64,000 nt of DNA. It comes from Vigna angularis (Eukaryota > Streptophyta > Magnoliopsida > Fabales > Fabaceae). The notes below the pieces were generated by a model, which did not search any database, was not told the origin of the DNA, and saw only the letters and a list, made by a program, of their open reading frames with translations. Location of the stretch: contig NC_068975.1 of the NCBI RefSeq assembly GCF_016808095.1, positions 27,827,501-27,891,500 of the forward strand, read 5' to 3'. Position numbers and translations under genes: made by a program. This document shows, in pieces, positions 23,229-36,415 of this stretch; position 1 is the stretch's first letter; each line of letters opens with the position of its first letter.

Positions 23229-24430
23229 TTAACGTGTCAGCACTAATTAATTTCATTTTCTTCTTGTTGCTTAATAGTGCATCTTTGTACAAAATGGAGT
23301 TAGTCTATTTGGGTTCCAGAAGAGAACACAAATTCATGAGCACTATGTAACTCTCCCACCTCATAATTTTAATTGTTAATTTTGATAACTCTGTATGCAT
23401 GTAGAAATGGTAGCTAGCAACACATGTGAATCTAAAAGATAAAGGTCTGAATGCAAAGAATTGAATGAATGACGCGTGAGAATAACCGATTCTATAAAGA
23501 GCAGGTGATGGCAGCCGCTACCGAGTGTCAAGAAATGTGGCTGCCACTGGTGTTACCTGCTGCATGCAACCGCACATTTGGTCCTTCCTCTCACCAGCAC
23601 TTCTCACTCACTCATCATTTTTCTTTATCAAACGATGTCTAGGTTTAACACGTGCCACCACATTCTGACTAACATAGAAGCGGGGGACAAAATTCTTATG
23701 TTATCACCGGATTGCCCCGGACAACATAAATTTGATGAACCTCTGTAAAAGCTAACTCAAATGAATAGAAAAATAAATAAATAAATAAAGGGTATTTTCG
23801 TCTATGAGTTCAGAACCCACATGAGTAATTTATTATCACTTCTCTTCCTCCTGTTTTCTGAACATATTTCAGCAAAACATTACTGTCCCTGTGAATAACG
23901 AGATGAAAAAGAAAGAAACACAGAGAACAAAAATAAAAAATATATAAAAACAAAATGATATCTTAGAGAAGAAAGAAATTGATAAAATTATTTTTAATTA
24001 AAAGCTAAAAACAATTATAATTTACTTTATTCACAAACAATAATTAATTATATTTGTAATGTAAGCTATATATATAATTTTTTTTCTTTTTTAAATAAAT
24101 TGACCATTCTAAACTATCTCTGTTTTTTTTTTCTATCCTTATTCTTGAAAGGAAAGTTTAATTTAATATCATTTTTTATGTTTTATTTTCACTCAACAAA
24201 AAAAAACTATTATCATTATTTCATTCTATCTTCCTTTACTTTTTTTTTTCCTTCTCGTCCAAGCTCTCTGGACGTGCTGGCAGAGGAATCACAAAAAGAA
24301 CAGAGAAAAGGTGTCCCTGCCCCTGATCTAAACACATAAAATTATATTATTTTATTCATCATGTTGGTTCTTCCTTTCTTACTCCCTTGGAACCAATTCT
24401 TACACTACAAATAATAGTGAGCCTCATTTT
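23225..24430. other. Intergenic upstream of the lipase gene
   Basis: Mostly AT-rich sequence with a more balanced patch at 23490-23720. It has no ORF beyond chance and an (AATA)4 run near 23770. It probably contains distal promoter sequence of the lipase gene; I see nothing else. Confidence 0.4.
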
Positions 24431-24576
24431 CTAATTATAATACTATAAAATGCAAGATTCCCCCATATGCACACCATTGACAGAAATCATACCTGTCTTG
24501 TCCAGCTAACATCAACAGCCAAAAAGCCACCGTTTACAGAGTTTCATCATGGTTGTCTTCTCTGAATCTTCTTCCA
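24431..24576 (+). promoter_or_regulatory. Probable core promoter and 5' UTR exon of the lipase gene
   Basis: TATAATACTATAAAATGC at about 24437-24454 looks like a TATA region. It is followed by a leader ending CTTCTTCCAA before GTAAAG, a good donor at 24577. An acceptor TACAG just before 26541 would close a 5' UTR intron of about 1.96 kb. This is inferred from signals only. Confidence 0.35.
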
Positions 24577-25304
24577 AGTAAAGGTTCTATTCTTAAAACT
24601 CATTGCTTACTTTGCTTCTTAGGCTATATCAATTACATGCATTTTCTCATCATTTTTTTTCTTCTCTTATTTATAGTCTTGTTCATCTCCTAAAATTTTC
24701 TAACCATGCAATGCAACAAACACTTGAACCGGATTGATAAGCTTTTCATATCAGTTATTTACTTTCAACATTCCACATATATACTTTTGCTCCTTTTAAT
24801 CTCTTAAGCTTTCCAATTTGATGCTTATGTTATAATTTATATAAACTATGTTCTTTTTTTCCATCTATTTTTTTATTATAATTTTTTGATCTTTATTGGA
24901 TTTTTGGTTTGATGCATCTTTGATGTTATGTGTGCTGGTTGTGATTCTTCAATTTATGTGGGTTTGGTGATTGTTAGTTTGTCGGTTTTATGATTTTTTT
25001 AATAAAACTGTTCATGAATATTCTTTTTCTTCTCAGCTTCCCTTTCTTCTTTAACTAAGTGATGGGTTGCCAAAACATTTTTCTCAAAATAACTTTTTTA
25101 TACTGTATAGCTTAAAGTTTTATATACATTTGCACATCATTTGACTTTTGAAACATTGGCTAATAAGTAGGTAAGAATTAAGATGAGCTTTATACTTAAA
25201 TTCGGCATCCTTTGACACCAACAATGGAATAAATTCACCTGTTTTTTTTGGTTGAGTCGACACCATGTTAAAGATCATGATTTCTTCACTATCACGTTAG
25301 TTAC

Positions 25305-25466
25305 ATTGGTACAATGCTAAATGATTAATATATAGTATTCAGTGGCTGTTAAAAATATTAATTTTTAAGAAAATAATTAAAGAATATTGGTACAGTGCTA
25401 AGTGATTAATACACAGTATTTAGTGACTGTAAAAAGTATTAACTTTTAAGAAAATAATTAAAGAAT
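25305..25466. repeat. Tandem duplication, two 81-bp copies
   Basis: Copies at 25305-25385 and 25386-25466 both start ATTGGTACA and end AATAATTAAAGAAT, with about a dozen differences. They lie in the proposed 5' UTR intron of the lipase gene. Confidence 0.8.
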
Positions 25467-26579
25467 ATTTGATAACTTTTATTTTACCTTTTTGAGAACT
25501 CAGTCTAATTCTAACAAGAAGAATATTTTTGTAATATTACTTCGGCAATTCCAAGATACTTTACCTTGTAAAGTGCTTTTATTTCGTTTGGTACTTTGTG
25601 TGTGGAGGAGGGGTTTAGGGAGTTTGGTATACTTCAGTAGGTTGTTTCAAGTTTCAAGTCTTTATCCTTTTAATTTTCCTTCCTACAATGTCGGTTGAAA
25701 GCTTGGTCTCTTAAATATGCGAGAATTCCAAGAAATTTAATTTAATTTGCAAATACAGATGTAACCCTTACTGAATAAATTAAGGAATTTAGTTGCAACA
25801 CTATTTAAAAGAAAAATAAATACTATCACATAATAGTTTCAAAATTACAAACTTCAGCATATTTTCTTCTTAACTTTGGACATGAAGTATAAATTTCAAT
25901 GAAAATTTAGTTATTTTGTGATTTTTTTTATCACAAAATAATAGTTGTTGGTTGATAAGTTTTCATCATCTCTTCTAAATTTTATCATGAATTTTACAAA
26001 TTTTATGATTAAATCAATTTCATAACTCCAATTCAAGTTTTCACTCTCAAAATACATTGAAACTTATTCCCCTTTCTTTATCCCTGTTTCATATAGCTTT
26101 TTTCCCGTTACTGTCCCCATGTGCGTGTTCGTCATGTAGAGAGCTAGTATATGTCTTCATTGAGAATCATAGAGTTCTACGAACATGACATGTCTTTCTC
26201 TTATATTAATCTGGTCCTATGGTCAATATTTTCCGAGAAGCAAGGTTTCGAGCTTAACTATGTCTTGGCTTTGGTCTTAACACACACCACTTAACGATGC
26301 TTTCGTCTATACCTTACTATAGGAGTTGCGTTCATTGATAGGTAAACTAATTTAACAATTAGTAGATTTGAAGTTTCAACATCTTTAAGAAATCCTCGTT
26401 GATAACAAGAAACGTAGTTGTTGTCAGTTTTCTTATAAAATCTATATTCATATGTTTGGACTTGTTTCAATAACCTCACCACACCACAACATATCAGGCT
26501 TTGAGCTTCAATTATTTGTAATCTACAGAGACAAAATACAGTGAAGGATTTGGCTATCCAACGCATAGCAATTACAACC

Positions 26580-29141
26580 ATGGCATACACTGCAGTTGCT
26601 ATGCCTACCTCTCCAGCTGCTACCACTGCAACCATGGACATTGCAAAAGAACATAATGGTCTTCGTCGTTCCCAATCCAGCAAAGAACTACGCACGAGTT
26701 CCATTATGCAGAGGTCTTATTCTGACAACCACCTATGTTGCTCCATCAATCGCATACACGCCACATCAGTTACACCAAAACTTAAGAGCAATCTGTCAAC
26801 GGGAATTTCCCCATTTCCATTTTCAGGCTCCATTCTTCCAAATTCGCTGCGTTCCTTCCTGTTTGATCCAGAAACAAACAGGGATATAGTTGTGAGGGAG
26901 AAGGAGATAAGTATTGAGGAAAACATGGTGGAAAGCAGCAAAGAAGAACGAGTAAATAGAGCCAACTGGGTGGAGAGGCTTATGGAAATCAAGAAACATT
27001 GGCGAAATAGACTGCCAAAAGAAAGCATGGATCCAAATGTGATATGCAAGGACAATAATTACGAGGAATGCGAATGTAATGGAGATGACGGTGTTTGTGT
27101 GGTGGGTGAAGATGAAGATGAGGAGGAAGTGACATATGATCGTGACTCATTCTCAGAATTTCTGGTTGAAGTGCCATGGTCTGATACCCAACTGTACTCT
27201 CAACTTGCTTTCCTGTGCAACATGGCCTACGTAATACCTCAAATCAAGGTAAGCATTCACCAATGGTCGGATAACTTGTCAATTTCTTTTCAAGATCTGC
27301 ATAATATGAGGGAGTTTCGCATGTTCTTTTTCGTTTTCCTTTTTCATGTACGAATAATCGATTAAGAAACAGAAACAAATAGCAACTCTTGCCAATGATT
27401 TGCAGGCTAAGGACTTGCGACGATACTACAACCTTCAATTTATAACATCTTCTTTGGAGAAGAAGGCCCAAGTGGCTAAGTTAAAAATGAAACTTGACCA
27501 GGACTCAACTCGCGTTCCTATAGACGACTCTGTAGTCTCTAAAGGTAACACAAAGAAAGGCAAAGAAAATGCACAGAAGCCTCAAATCCAACTTGCTTAT
27601 GATATCGCTACCTCAGCTGCCTCTTATGTTCAATTACGAGCTAAGGACCTCTTGTACCTTGCTGCTAAGTCACAAAAGAGTGAAAATGAAGAGTCTAACC
27701 TAGGAGGAGAGTCACCTCGAGAAGAGTTGGAAGGCACTTCGCGAGGCTACAAATCAGAGGTTGCTGCTTATGTAGCAGCATCCACAATGACAGCAGTGGT
27801 TGCAGCAGGGGAGAAGGAAAAACAAGAAGCGGCAAATGAACTCCAGTCACTTCATTCCTCACCTTGTGAATGGTTTGTTTGTGATGATCCCAGCAATCAT
27901 ACTCGATGCTTTGTGATTCAGGTCATTCCTTTATCACTCTTTTTGCTATTTTAGTTCTGTACCGTAAGGCTATACATTGTTGAAGTTTGACCCGTGAAAT
28001 TTTGTTCTATGTTGCAGGGGTCAGACTCCCTGGCATCTTGGCAAGCAAACCTCTTTTTTGAGCCCACAAAATTTGAGGTGAGAATAATTCTTATTTTATG
28101 GAGATATTCATTCCTTGTTCTATATCTTGAATTTGGTAAGAAAAATACCGAATCGCTCATGATCTATTCTTTTGCAGGGCACAGATGTACTTGTTCACAG
28201 AGGAATTTATGAAGCAGCAAAAGGAATATACGAGCAATTCATGCCCGCAATAATGGATCATTTGAAGAGACACGGGGATCGTGCAAAGCTTCAATTCACC
28301 GGGCACTCTCTCGGGGGCAGTCTCTCTCTTTTGGTTCATCTGATGCTGTTGACAAACAAGGTTGTGAGTCCCTCCACTCTTCGACCAGTTGTGACTTTTG
28401 GCTCACCATTTGTATTCTGTGGAGGCCATCAAATTATCCATGAGCTAGGCCTAGACGAGAGCCACATCCACTGTGTGATGATGCATAGAGATATTGTTCC
28501 CAGGGCTTTCTCCTGCAATTACCCAAATCATGTAGCTGTAGTTCTTAAGCGCTTGAACAGCTCGTTTCGCTCACATCCTTGTCTGCTGAAAAACGTAAGC
28601 ATCATCACTCTATCAATTCTTGCATAACAGTCATTCAAAAAATCCAAATTTATGCAGGCAGGTTGCTGTTCTCACTAGTGGGTAAAACATTCATTAATTT
28701 TCTATGGAAATTTTTCAGAAGCTGTTGTATTCACCACTGGGTAAAATATTCATCCTCCAACCAGATGAGAAGACGTCTCCTCCACATCCTTTGCTCCCTC
28801 GAGGAAGTGCCTTCTATGCCCTGGACAATACTAAACCTGGATACTCTCCGAGTGTTCTTAGAACTTTCCTGAATCAACCGCACCCTATTGACACTCTGAG
28901 TGATCCAACAGCGTATGGTTCAGAAGGTACAATTTTGAGAGACCACGATTCCAGTAACTACCTTAAAGCAGTCAATGGAGTCTTGAGGGAACATTCTAAG
29001 ATTCTCCTTCGCAGAGTGAGGAGCCAAAGGATTAATCAGTTGTGGCCACTTTTGACATCGCCGTCTCCACACTCATGGAGTCATGAACAGAACTTGGAGA
29101 GATGCAGCTTGATGACAAAGGAGATAGTGACGGGGGTTTGA
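26580..29141 (+). CDS. PLIP1: Plastid lipase (class 3), phospholipase A1 of the PLIP family
   Basis: Exons 26580-27248, 27406-27921, 28018-28077, 28178-28594 and 28719-29141; all GT-AG and all phase 0, giving 694 residues. The N-terminus is Ser/Thr/Ala-rich and basic, as a chloroplast transit peptide would be. The lipase class 3 domain carries GHSLGGS (nucleophile S459), an aspartate in [10 protein letters not shown] (D520) and a histidine in RDHDSSNYL (H630), completing the triad. PLIP enzymes release acyl groups from plastid glycerolipids, feeding seed oil synthesis (PLIP1) or jasmonate precursors (PLIP2/3). The start at 26580 ([12 protein letters not shown]) is preferred over the in-frame ATG at 26541. 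The next gene downstream is the nucleotidyltransferase, matching the Arabidopsis PLIP1 neighbourhood as I remember it, so PLIP1 is the best guess within the family. Confidence 0.9.
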
Positions 29142-30119
29142 AAAAAATGCTTTTCATCCGAGGTTCCCATAGATCATGATCAAATTAATTAAGATCAAGG
29201 GATTAATTAGCAAAATACATCACTTTGTTTCATGTATATTTCTAAATCCAACATAACCAGTGTATGTGTATGTGTATGTGTTACCCCATATTGGAAAACC
29301 TTGTGCATACAAATGTCCATAATTCCTATAGAAAATAGAAGAAAATTTTCCATAGATTTTTCTTGCGTAGCATCCACAAGCAAGATAATACTGGATAAAT
29401 GCAAATTACCCTCCCTGGATGGAAGAAATAATATTACTATTATTCATATATTATTATTATTATGATTATTATATATAATAGTATTCCATGAAAGCTAACA
29501 GAAATGATTAACCTTTCACAGAACGTAACAACGCATCAATGTTAAAAATTTTATTCAAAGTGGTATCTACATCTAGTATTTGACTTTATCTCGATTCAAA
29601 AGAAAATCTAAGTGAACAACTAATAGAAATAGAAAAACTTATGATTATGCGCAACAATCCGTTTCTAAAATGCAACGAAGCAACAGAGATATCCTAATCG
29701 AGGCAGAAAAACAAACCAAAATCTTTGAATTATAAAGCAATTACTTATTTTCTTGGCTTATGGATTAAATAAGTAATATGAAAAATATTAATATTTTCTC
29801 TGGAAAAATGTTTGAAAGAAGTAATCTCCAGTAGTGTTTTCAACTCATAGTAAAACTTGTCAATTTCTTTTTCAAAAAAGAGGTAATTGAATAGAACGAA
29901 ATTAACAATTACTCTTTGTAAGACTAAGGAACAAGAAGGAGTAGGAGAAATGAACATCAAGCGAATTCCAAAGCACCAATTCGAAAATTTTGTTGACTTC
30001 ACTTGTCAAGTTTCTAATTTTAAATAAAGTCCACAATGAGGCCCATTAGACACCAAAAAAACCCATAAAGAAAAAGAATTATTTTTATTATATTTTTCTT
30101 TTCCATTTTCAATTTTCTT
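29142..30119. other. Intergenic between lipase and nucleotidyltransferase
   Basis: The lipase 3' UTR is followed by AT-rich sequence. A TATGTG run lies at about 29262-29280 and an ATT-rich stretch at 29440-29475. No gene seen. Confidence 0.5.
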
Positions 30120-30861
30120 CTCCCTGTTTCTTGTATATCTCTCTTTCTTTCTTCGTTTCCCTGTTTCTTCTTCTTATTCTCTCCTCTCTCTCTCTAACCT
30201 CAGATTCTGTTCTGCAATCCTCTGCTTGCCAATAATTTCTCCATTTTAAACAACGATAAGGAAAGGAGCACAGCACCCTGAACTATTAATCTGCATTTCG
30301 AACCGCTTCTCTCTCCGACGCTCTGTTTTTGATCGGCGCCCATCGGATTTGATGCCACCATTGCATTTCCATTTTTGCCCCCTGCGTTTCTGTCATCGCT
30401 GTTGCTACGCCCACACTCCAACTCTTCCGGAAATTGGATTCACCACTTTCCGTTAGGGTTTTAATCATCTCAGCTACTATACTGTTATTTTCAAAATATC
30501 AAGATAAAAAAAAAAGAAAAAAAATCCTTACATTTTTTATTCATTTACTTTTGTTTCGGTATTTATTGATTACTGGCTTTTGCCCTTTTTGGGATTCAGT
30601 TGATATTAGCTGTTGTGCACTGTGATATCCTGTTTGTGCTAATTTGGAAACATACCAAGAATTGGATAAGTCTTACTTTGCTGCTCCTGTTATTGAGAGG
30701 GAACAAAATTTCCGTGTTGTGTTGTTTGTTCTGCTCTAGTTCTAGCTCATTAGCAAAATTTCCTCTCATGAGTTGCCTCCGTTAGTGGTGTGGTAGTGTA
30801 TTGTTGGGTTGGGTTTTTAGGTTTTGAGGGAAGAGTTTTCAACGGGAAAGCTTAGGTTTGC
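30120..30861 (+). promoter_or_regulatory. Long pyrimidine-rich 5' leader of the nucleotidyltransferase gene
   Basis: CT-rich sequence at 30116-30200 (TCTCCTCTCTCTCTCT) is typical of plant transcription start regions. The following 650 bases contain several short upstream ATGs and may include a 5' UTR intron. No clear TATA box, which suits a housekeeping-type promoter. Confidence 0.35.
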
Positions 30862-33800
30862 ATGGGCGAGCATGAGGATTGTGCACAGCCACCAAGTGGG
30901 ATGTTGCCTAATGGTTTGCTGCCCAATGAGGCCGCATCGGTGATTCGAGTGCTTGACATGGAGCGATGGTTGAAGGCTGAGGAAAGGACTGCAGAGCTAA
31001 TTGCCTGCATTCAACCGAATCCGCCCTCCGAGGAGCGCCGCCATGCAGTTGCAGATTATGTGCAGCGGCTGATCATGAAGTGCTTCCCTTGCCAGGTGGG
31101 TCTTAAATCTTTTCATGTCTGCAAACTAATAAGTTCTGCCAACTTTCCAAACTGGAAATGATTGTTTGGTCAAGAACTTCTGATTATGTATGCCACTATT
31201 TTAGCTGCATTGTCGAATGATATTTAAAGTATTAAAGGCTGCTAGCACCAAGCATGATCATTCATGATTACAGGTGTTCACCTTTGGGTCAGTACCCCTC
31301 AAAACTTATTTACCTGATGGAGATATTGACCTGACAGCATTCAGCAAGAACCAAAATCTGAAGGATGCGTGGGCACACCAGGTTCATGACATGCTCCAGA
31401 ATGAGGAAAAGGATGAAAATGCAGAGTTTCATGTCAAAGAGGTTCAGTACATCCAGGCGGAAGTAGGTTCTCTTATGTAACACAGCATTTTTAGAATTGT
31501 TTATCTGTGTGGCCGCTATATTTATAAATTATAGATAGATGAAATAAAAGATACGAGATTTTATTATGTATATCATGAGACTTTTAGTGGTTCTGTCTGG
31601 AGATTGATTGTTGAAACACTTTTAGGGTTTATTATGACACACAGGGTATGAATATTTGAGTTCTTAACCAATATCGAGTTAAGTGACTTTACTAGGTAAA
31701 CTGTTCCTAGCCAGAAAAACCTGTTACTTGATTACGAGTTGCCAAAATTAATATTGAACTTCAGAGTTTTTGGTTGTGATGTGGTTACCATGTGTTTCTT
31801 ATTAATGAAATCCAAAATGTGAGCTATAAGTTTTTTGTTTTATAGTTCTTTTCATTTGCCTAGCTTTAATTTAAGTTGGTATAAGATTTTATGTTGGTTT
31901 GGCCAACTACTAGATTGTAGAATTTGTATTTTACTTGCATTTCATTTTTTCATTTTTGTAGGTGAAGATTATAAAGTGTCTTGTTGAGAATATTGTGGTG
32001 GACATCTCATTTAACCAACTTGGAGGATTGTGCACCCTTTGTTTTCTTGAGGAGGTATTTTGGTGAATTCTACTATCCTAGAATTCTCATTTTATCTATC
32101 TTTGAATTTTAACTCTGGTACTAAGTTTTAATGTATTTACTGGTGTTTAATGTTTTTTCTGCTGTAGGTTGATAATTTGATTAACCAAAACCATTTATTC
32201 AAGCGTAGCATTATACTTATAAAAGCCTGGTGTTACTATGAGAGTCGTATACTTGGTGCCCACCATGGACTTATCTCAACTTACGCATTAGAAACTTTGG
32301 TTCTTTACATATTTCATGTTTTCAACAATTCCTTTGCTGGACCACTTGAGGTAGCAATTTATAAATGGTGTTATTTTATGTGTCCTTTTGGTGGTTGAGT
32401 TGACTTGGTGTCCTTGATTTTGTAGGTGCTGTATAGGTTTTTGGAGTTCTTTAGTAAGTTTGATTGGGATAACTTCTGTGTAAGTCTATGGGGTCCTGTA
32501 CCCATCAGTTCACTTCCAGATGTGACAGGTAGTTACAATCTGATTAGTTTTTTTAATAATGATATAGCTCCATTGCTTATCGATTTCTTCATTCCCCTCA
32601 TCAACATTTTCCACAGCTGAACCTCCTCGGAAAGATGGTGGAGATCTATTGCTCAGCAAGTTATTTCTTGATGCCTGCAGTTCAGTTTATGCTGTTTTCC
32701 CTGCTGGCCAAGAAAATCAGGGGCAACCATTTACTTCCAAGCATTTCAATGTTATTGATCCTTTGCGTGTCAACAATAACCTTGGGCGTAGTGTCAGCAA
32801 AGGTTTGTTAGGCTGAAATATTGGATACAGTTCATTTTTCAAAGTGTATAACTTTCTCGTATGATAACTCTTAAGTTTGCTTTTATATGGGCCTGATTCT
32901 GTTACTGGGAGCATGTATATATTATAAGGTTGGAGGAATCAGTTAAGGATACATTGAAGCTATTGTTCTCCTCTTTGAATCAGCATGCTTGCTCATTTAA
33001 GACTTAAGTATTTTTCTCTTAACTATTGAACTACACTGTATTTGTCTCATTATAATGCATTATGAAAATTATGCAAAAGTTATGCATGCTGTGTAATATA
33101 TAGCTAGAGTAATTATTTTATTGATATTATTAGTTTATAGATTCCCTGAACCATCTGTCTGATTTGATTATGGCTAATACTTGCATTTATGATCTGCATG
33201 AACCAGGAAATTTCTTTAGAATTCGCAGTGCTTTTGCATTTGGGGCCAAAAGGCTTGCTAGATTGCTTGATTGCCCTAAGGAGGATTTGTTTTTAGAAGT
33301 TAATCAATTCTTTATGAACACTTGGGTCAGACATGGAACTGGGCAGCGACCTGATGCTTCGAGCCATGACTTATGGCATTTGACATCATCTAGTCATGTC
33401 CAATCACACGGGTCTGACAATATCCAGAAAAATAACAATAAAACTGAGAATACCTGTAATCATGAATTTCAAGTAAAAGGGGTGCATGCTTCACAGAGTG
33501 TTCTATCTCAACACAGTATATTGTCCTCTAAAAGTTTATCTAAGAGTAGTGGTGATTCTAAAGCTAACCAAAATAATGCAAGGAATTTTGATCAGGTCAA
33601 AAGGGAAGCTAACTGCAATCAAGGTGCTCGGGTTGATAAAGGACAGAGAAATGCTAAACCAAATAACGCATTCAATGATGTCCCAGGAAGACTTTTATTT
33701 GCAAGAACATGTTCTAGTCCTGAGTTGACAGACTCTTATGGTGAAATTCCCAGGCAAGGAAGACATGCAAAAGCCCCAGAAAGTGGGAAAGGACCAGCAT

Positions 33801-36415
33801 CCTCTGCAACGTTGGAGAATAGTCACAGGAAGCATCTTGATTCTGACATGCCTGCTAGTTATGCCGTTAGAATTGATGATTCATCTGGTAGGAAAATAGT
33901 ATCACATCAAGTTCTTGACAGCAGTGCTGATTCAAAAAATGGCTCAAATAGTTATGATAATGAATCTGGCCACGGCATTGTGGGGGAAGAGTTTGCTTCT
34001 GTTTCTGGAGTAGGTGGAACACATATGATGCATCAGGAGGAGCAGGACCTTTTGAACATGATGACATCACCCGCAACTGAAGGTTTCAGTGGTCAGAATC
34101 AAATACCAGTGAATTTAGCTCCAGGTCACATACCACTTCCACTTTCCCCTTCCATTCTTGCATCAATGGGATATGCTCATAGGAACATGGGTAACATTCC
34201 CTTAATTGAGTCCTTCAATTGGGGTACTAATGTGCAATTTCCCCAAGGTTTAGTTCCTTCCCCCTGGACTCCATATTTTCCTGGCATAGGATTGACCTCA
34301 AATCCTGAAGATTTAATCGAAACTGGTAATGAGAATTTCAATCCTGTTGAAATGAGTCCAGCAGAAGCTGATAAAGATTTCTGGCATGAGCAAGAAAGGG
34401 CTGGTGCTGGGGGGATTGACGTGGATAATGGTAATTTTGAAATGGTTCCAGATGATAAGCGACAGTCAACTTCTAGTGGTTACAACTTTATACCATCATC
34501 TCATGTTGGCAGCTCTGGTAATTCTGCCATACTTCAGCCAACATTTACTAAAGAAAATCGAGTTTCTACAAGAGAAGAGCACATTGATAGTTCTAAATAT
34601 CAAGATGGCCGAGGAAATGGTGCATATTTTGATGAAAGAATTGCAAATTCTAGGTTGCCCAGTGAACCATCCTCAAGCTCATTCAGGAGTAAGACGTCTT
34701 CAGAAAGCTCTTGGGAGGGACCATCTGCAAAATCTTCAAAATCAACTAGGGAAAAAAGAGGGAAGAAAAATACTTCCTCGGTGCCATCGGCTGCTTATGG
34801 TAAGGGCAAGAATGTCTCAGATATTTCCTCTAATCTTGTGGATGATGAAAACAGACAACGGACACCTTTGTCAACTACAGCATCTGATATGTCAGATAGA
34901 AGCACTGGGCTGCTTGCTGTTGCTCCTGTGCATGTTCCAAGGCAACCGGTGTCTGGTTCTGAAGTGGTTCGGACAAGTGGATCAGATTCTGTGTTACCCA
35001 TGGCTCCAGTGCTTATAAGTCATGGTTCTCGCCAAAGAACAGGGGATAATTCTGGGGTTGTTCCATTGGCGTTCTATCCCACAGGGCCACCAGTACCATT
35101 TGTTACCATGCTTCCATTATATAATTTTCCTACTACTCAATCTTCCCACACACCAGCAACCAATTTCCATGTGGAAGATGCAGATAACAATGACCATGGT
35201 CAGAGTTTTCATCCATCTGAGGTGCATGATCTGCCTGAGGTGTTGAGCTCTTCCAATTCTATGGGAAGAGCTGCTATTGACACAGTAGAGCCCAAGCTTG
35301 ACATTCTTAATGGTGACTTTGTTAGCCATTGGCAAAATTTGCAGTATGGGCGAATTTGTCAAAATTCACACCAACCTGATTCTGTTAACTATCCTTCATC
35401 TGTTGTGGTACCTCCTGTTTATTTGCAGAGTCGTTTTCCCTGGGATGGCCCTGGAAGACCACAGTCAGCTAATGTGAATCTTTTCACTCAGCTTATGAAC
35501 TATGGGCCACACCTAGTGCCTGTTGCTCCTCTCCATTCAGTTTCCAACAGACCAGCCAATATTTACCAACGATTCATAGATGAGATACCACGGTATCGAA
35601 GTGGGACAGGAACCTACCTGCCAAATCCTGTAAGATTATTTTCTTATCCAACTTGGTACTTTATGGTGTATACTGTAATTTGTTTTCTTACTAAAATAAA
35701 ACTTACAAGTGTGAGAATATGTCTGTCTTCTTTGATAAAGTTATGATTCTATTGCTAAGCCTAAGGTTAATCTGCTTCTAGGACTGCTTATTTTACCTTC
35801 TTTCCTAATTTATTTCAGAAGGTTTCTGTTCGGGATAGACATTCTACAAGCACCAGAAGGGGTAATCACAACTATGACAGAAGTGATCAGCATGGTGAGA
35901 GAGAAGGGAATTGGAATGTTAACTCAAAGTTGAGAACAAGTGGGCGTAGCCATTACCGCAGTCAAGCTGAGAGATCTAGCTCAAGGCCAGAAAAGTTGCC
36001 AACGGGTGAGAGCCATTCTGAAAGATCATGGGGTTCACATAGACCTGATCCTTTTGTTTCACACCAGAGTGGTCCTGTCCGGTTAAATTCTTCACAGAAC
36101 AGTCTATCAAATTTGGCTTATGGAATGTACTCTCTACCGGGCTTGCGCCCTAGTGGGATATCATCAAATGGACCAACAATTCCACCTGTTGTAATGTGGT
36201 ATTCATATGATCATAATGCTGGCTACGGCACACCAGCGGAACAGCTCGAATTTGGAACTCTAGGACCTATGGGTTTCCCCGGTGTCAATGAAGTATCACT
36301 GATCAATGAGGGAAGCCAATCTGGTGGAGCTTTTGAGGAGCAAAGGTTTAATGGTGGCACTGCTCAAGAATCGTCACCTGATCAACCTGCTTCACCCAAG
36401 TTTCGAAGGTTGTAA
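30862..36415 (+). CDS. Nucleotidyltransferase (PAP/OAS1 type), long C-terminal tail
   Basis: Exons 30862-31095, 31274-31462, 31962-32054, 32168-32350, 32426-32528, 32617-32802, 33207-35629 and 35819-36415; all GT-AG and in frame, 1,335 residues. The N-terminal third is a polymerase-beta-type nucleotidyltransferase: FGSVPLKTYLPDGDIDLT supplies the GS motif and metal ligands D95 and D97, and VVDISFNQLGG supplies D155. A PAP/OAS1 substrate-binding domain follows through about residue 400. The remaining 900 residues, mostly from one 2.4-kb exon, are low-complexity, rich in Ser, Asn, Gly and Pro, and probably disordered. It resembles Arabidopsis At3g61690 in length and order, as I recall. Such proteins are candidates for 3' nucleotide addition to RNA; substrate and location cannot be read from sequence. 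The start is the first ATG before the conserved block. Confidence 0.9.
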
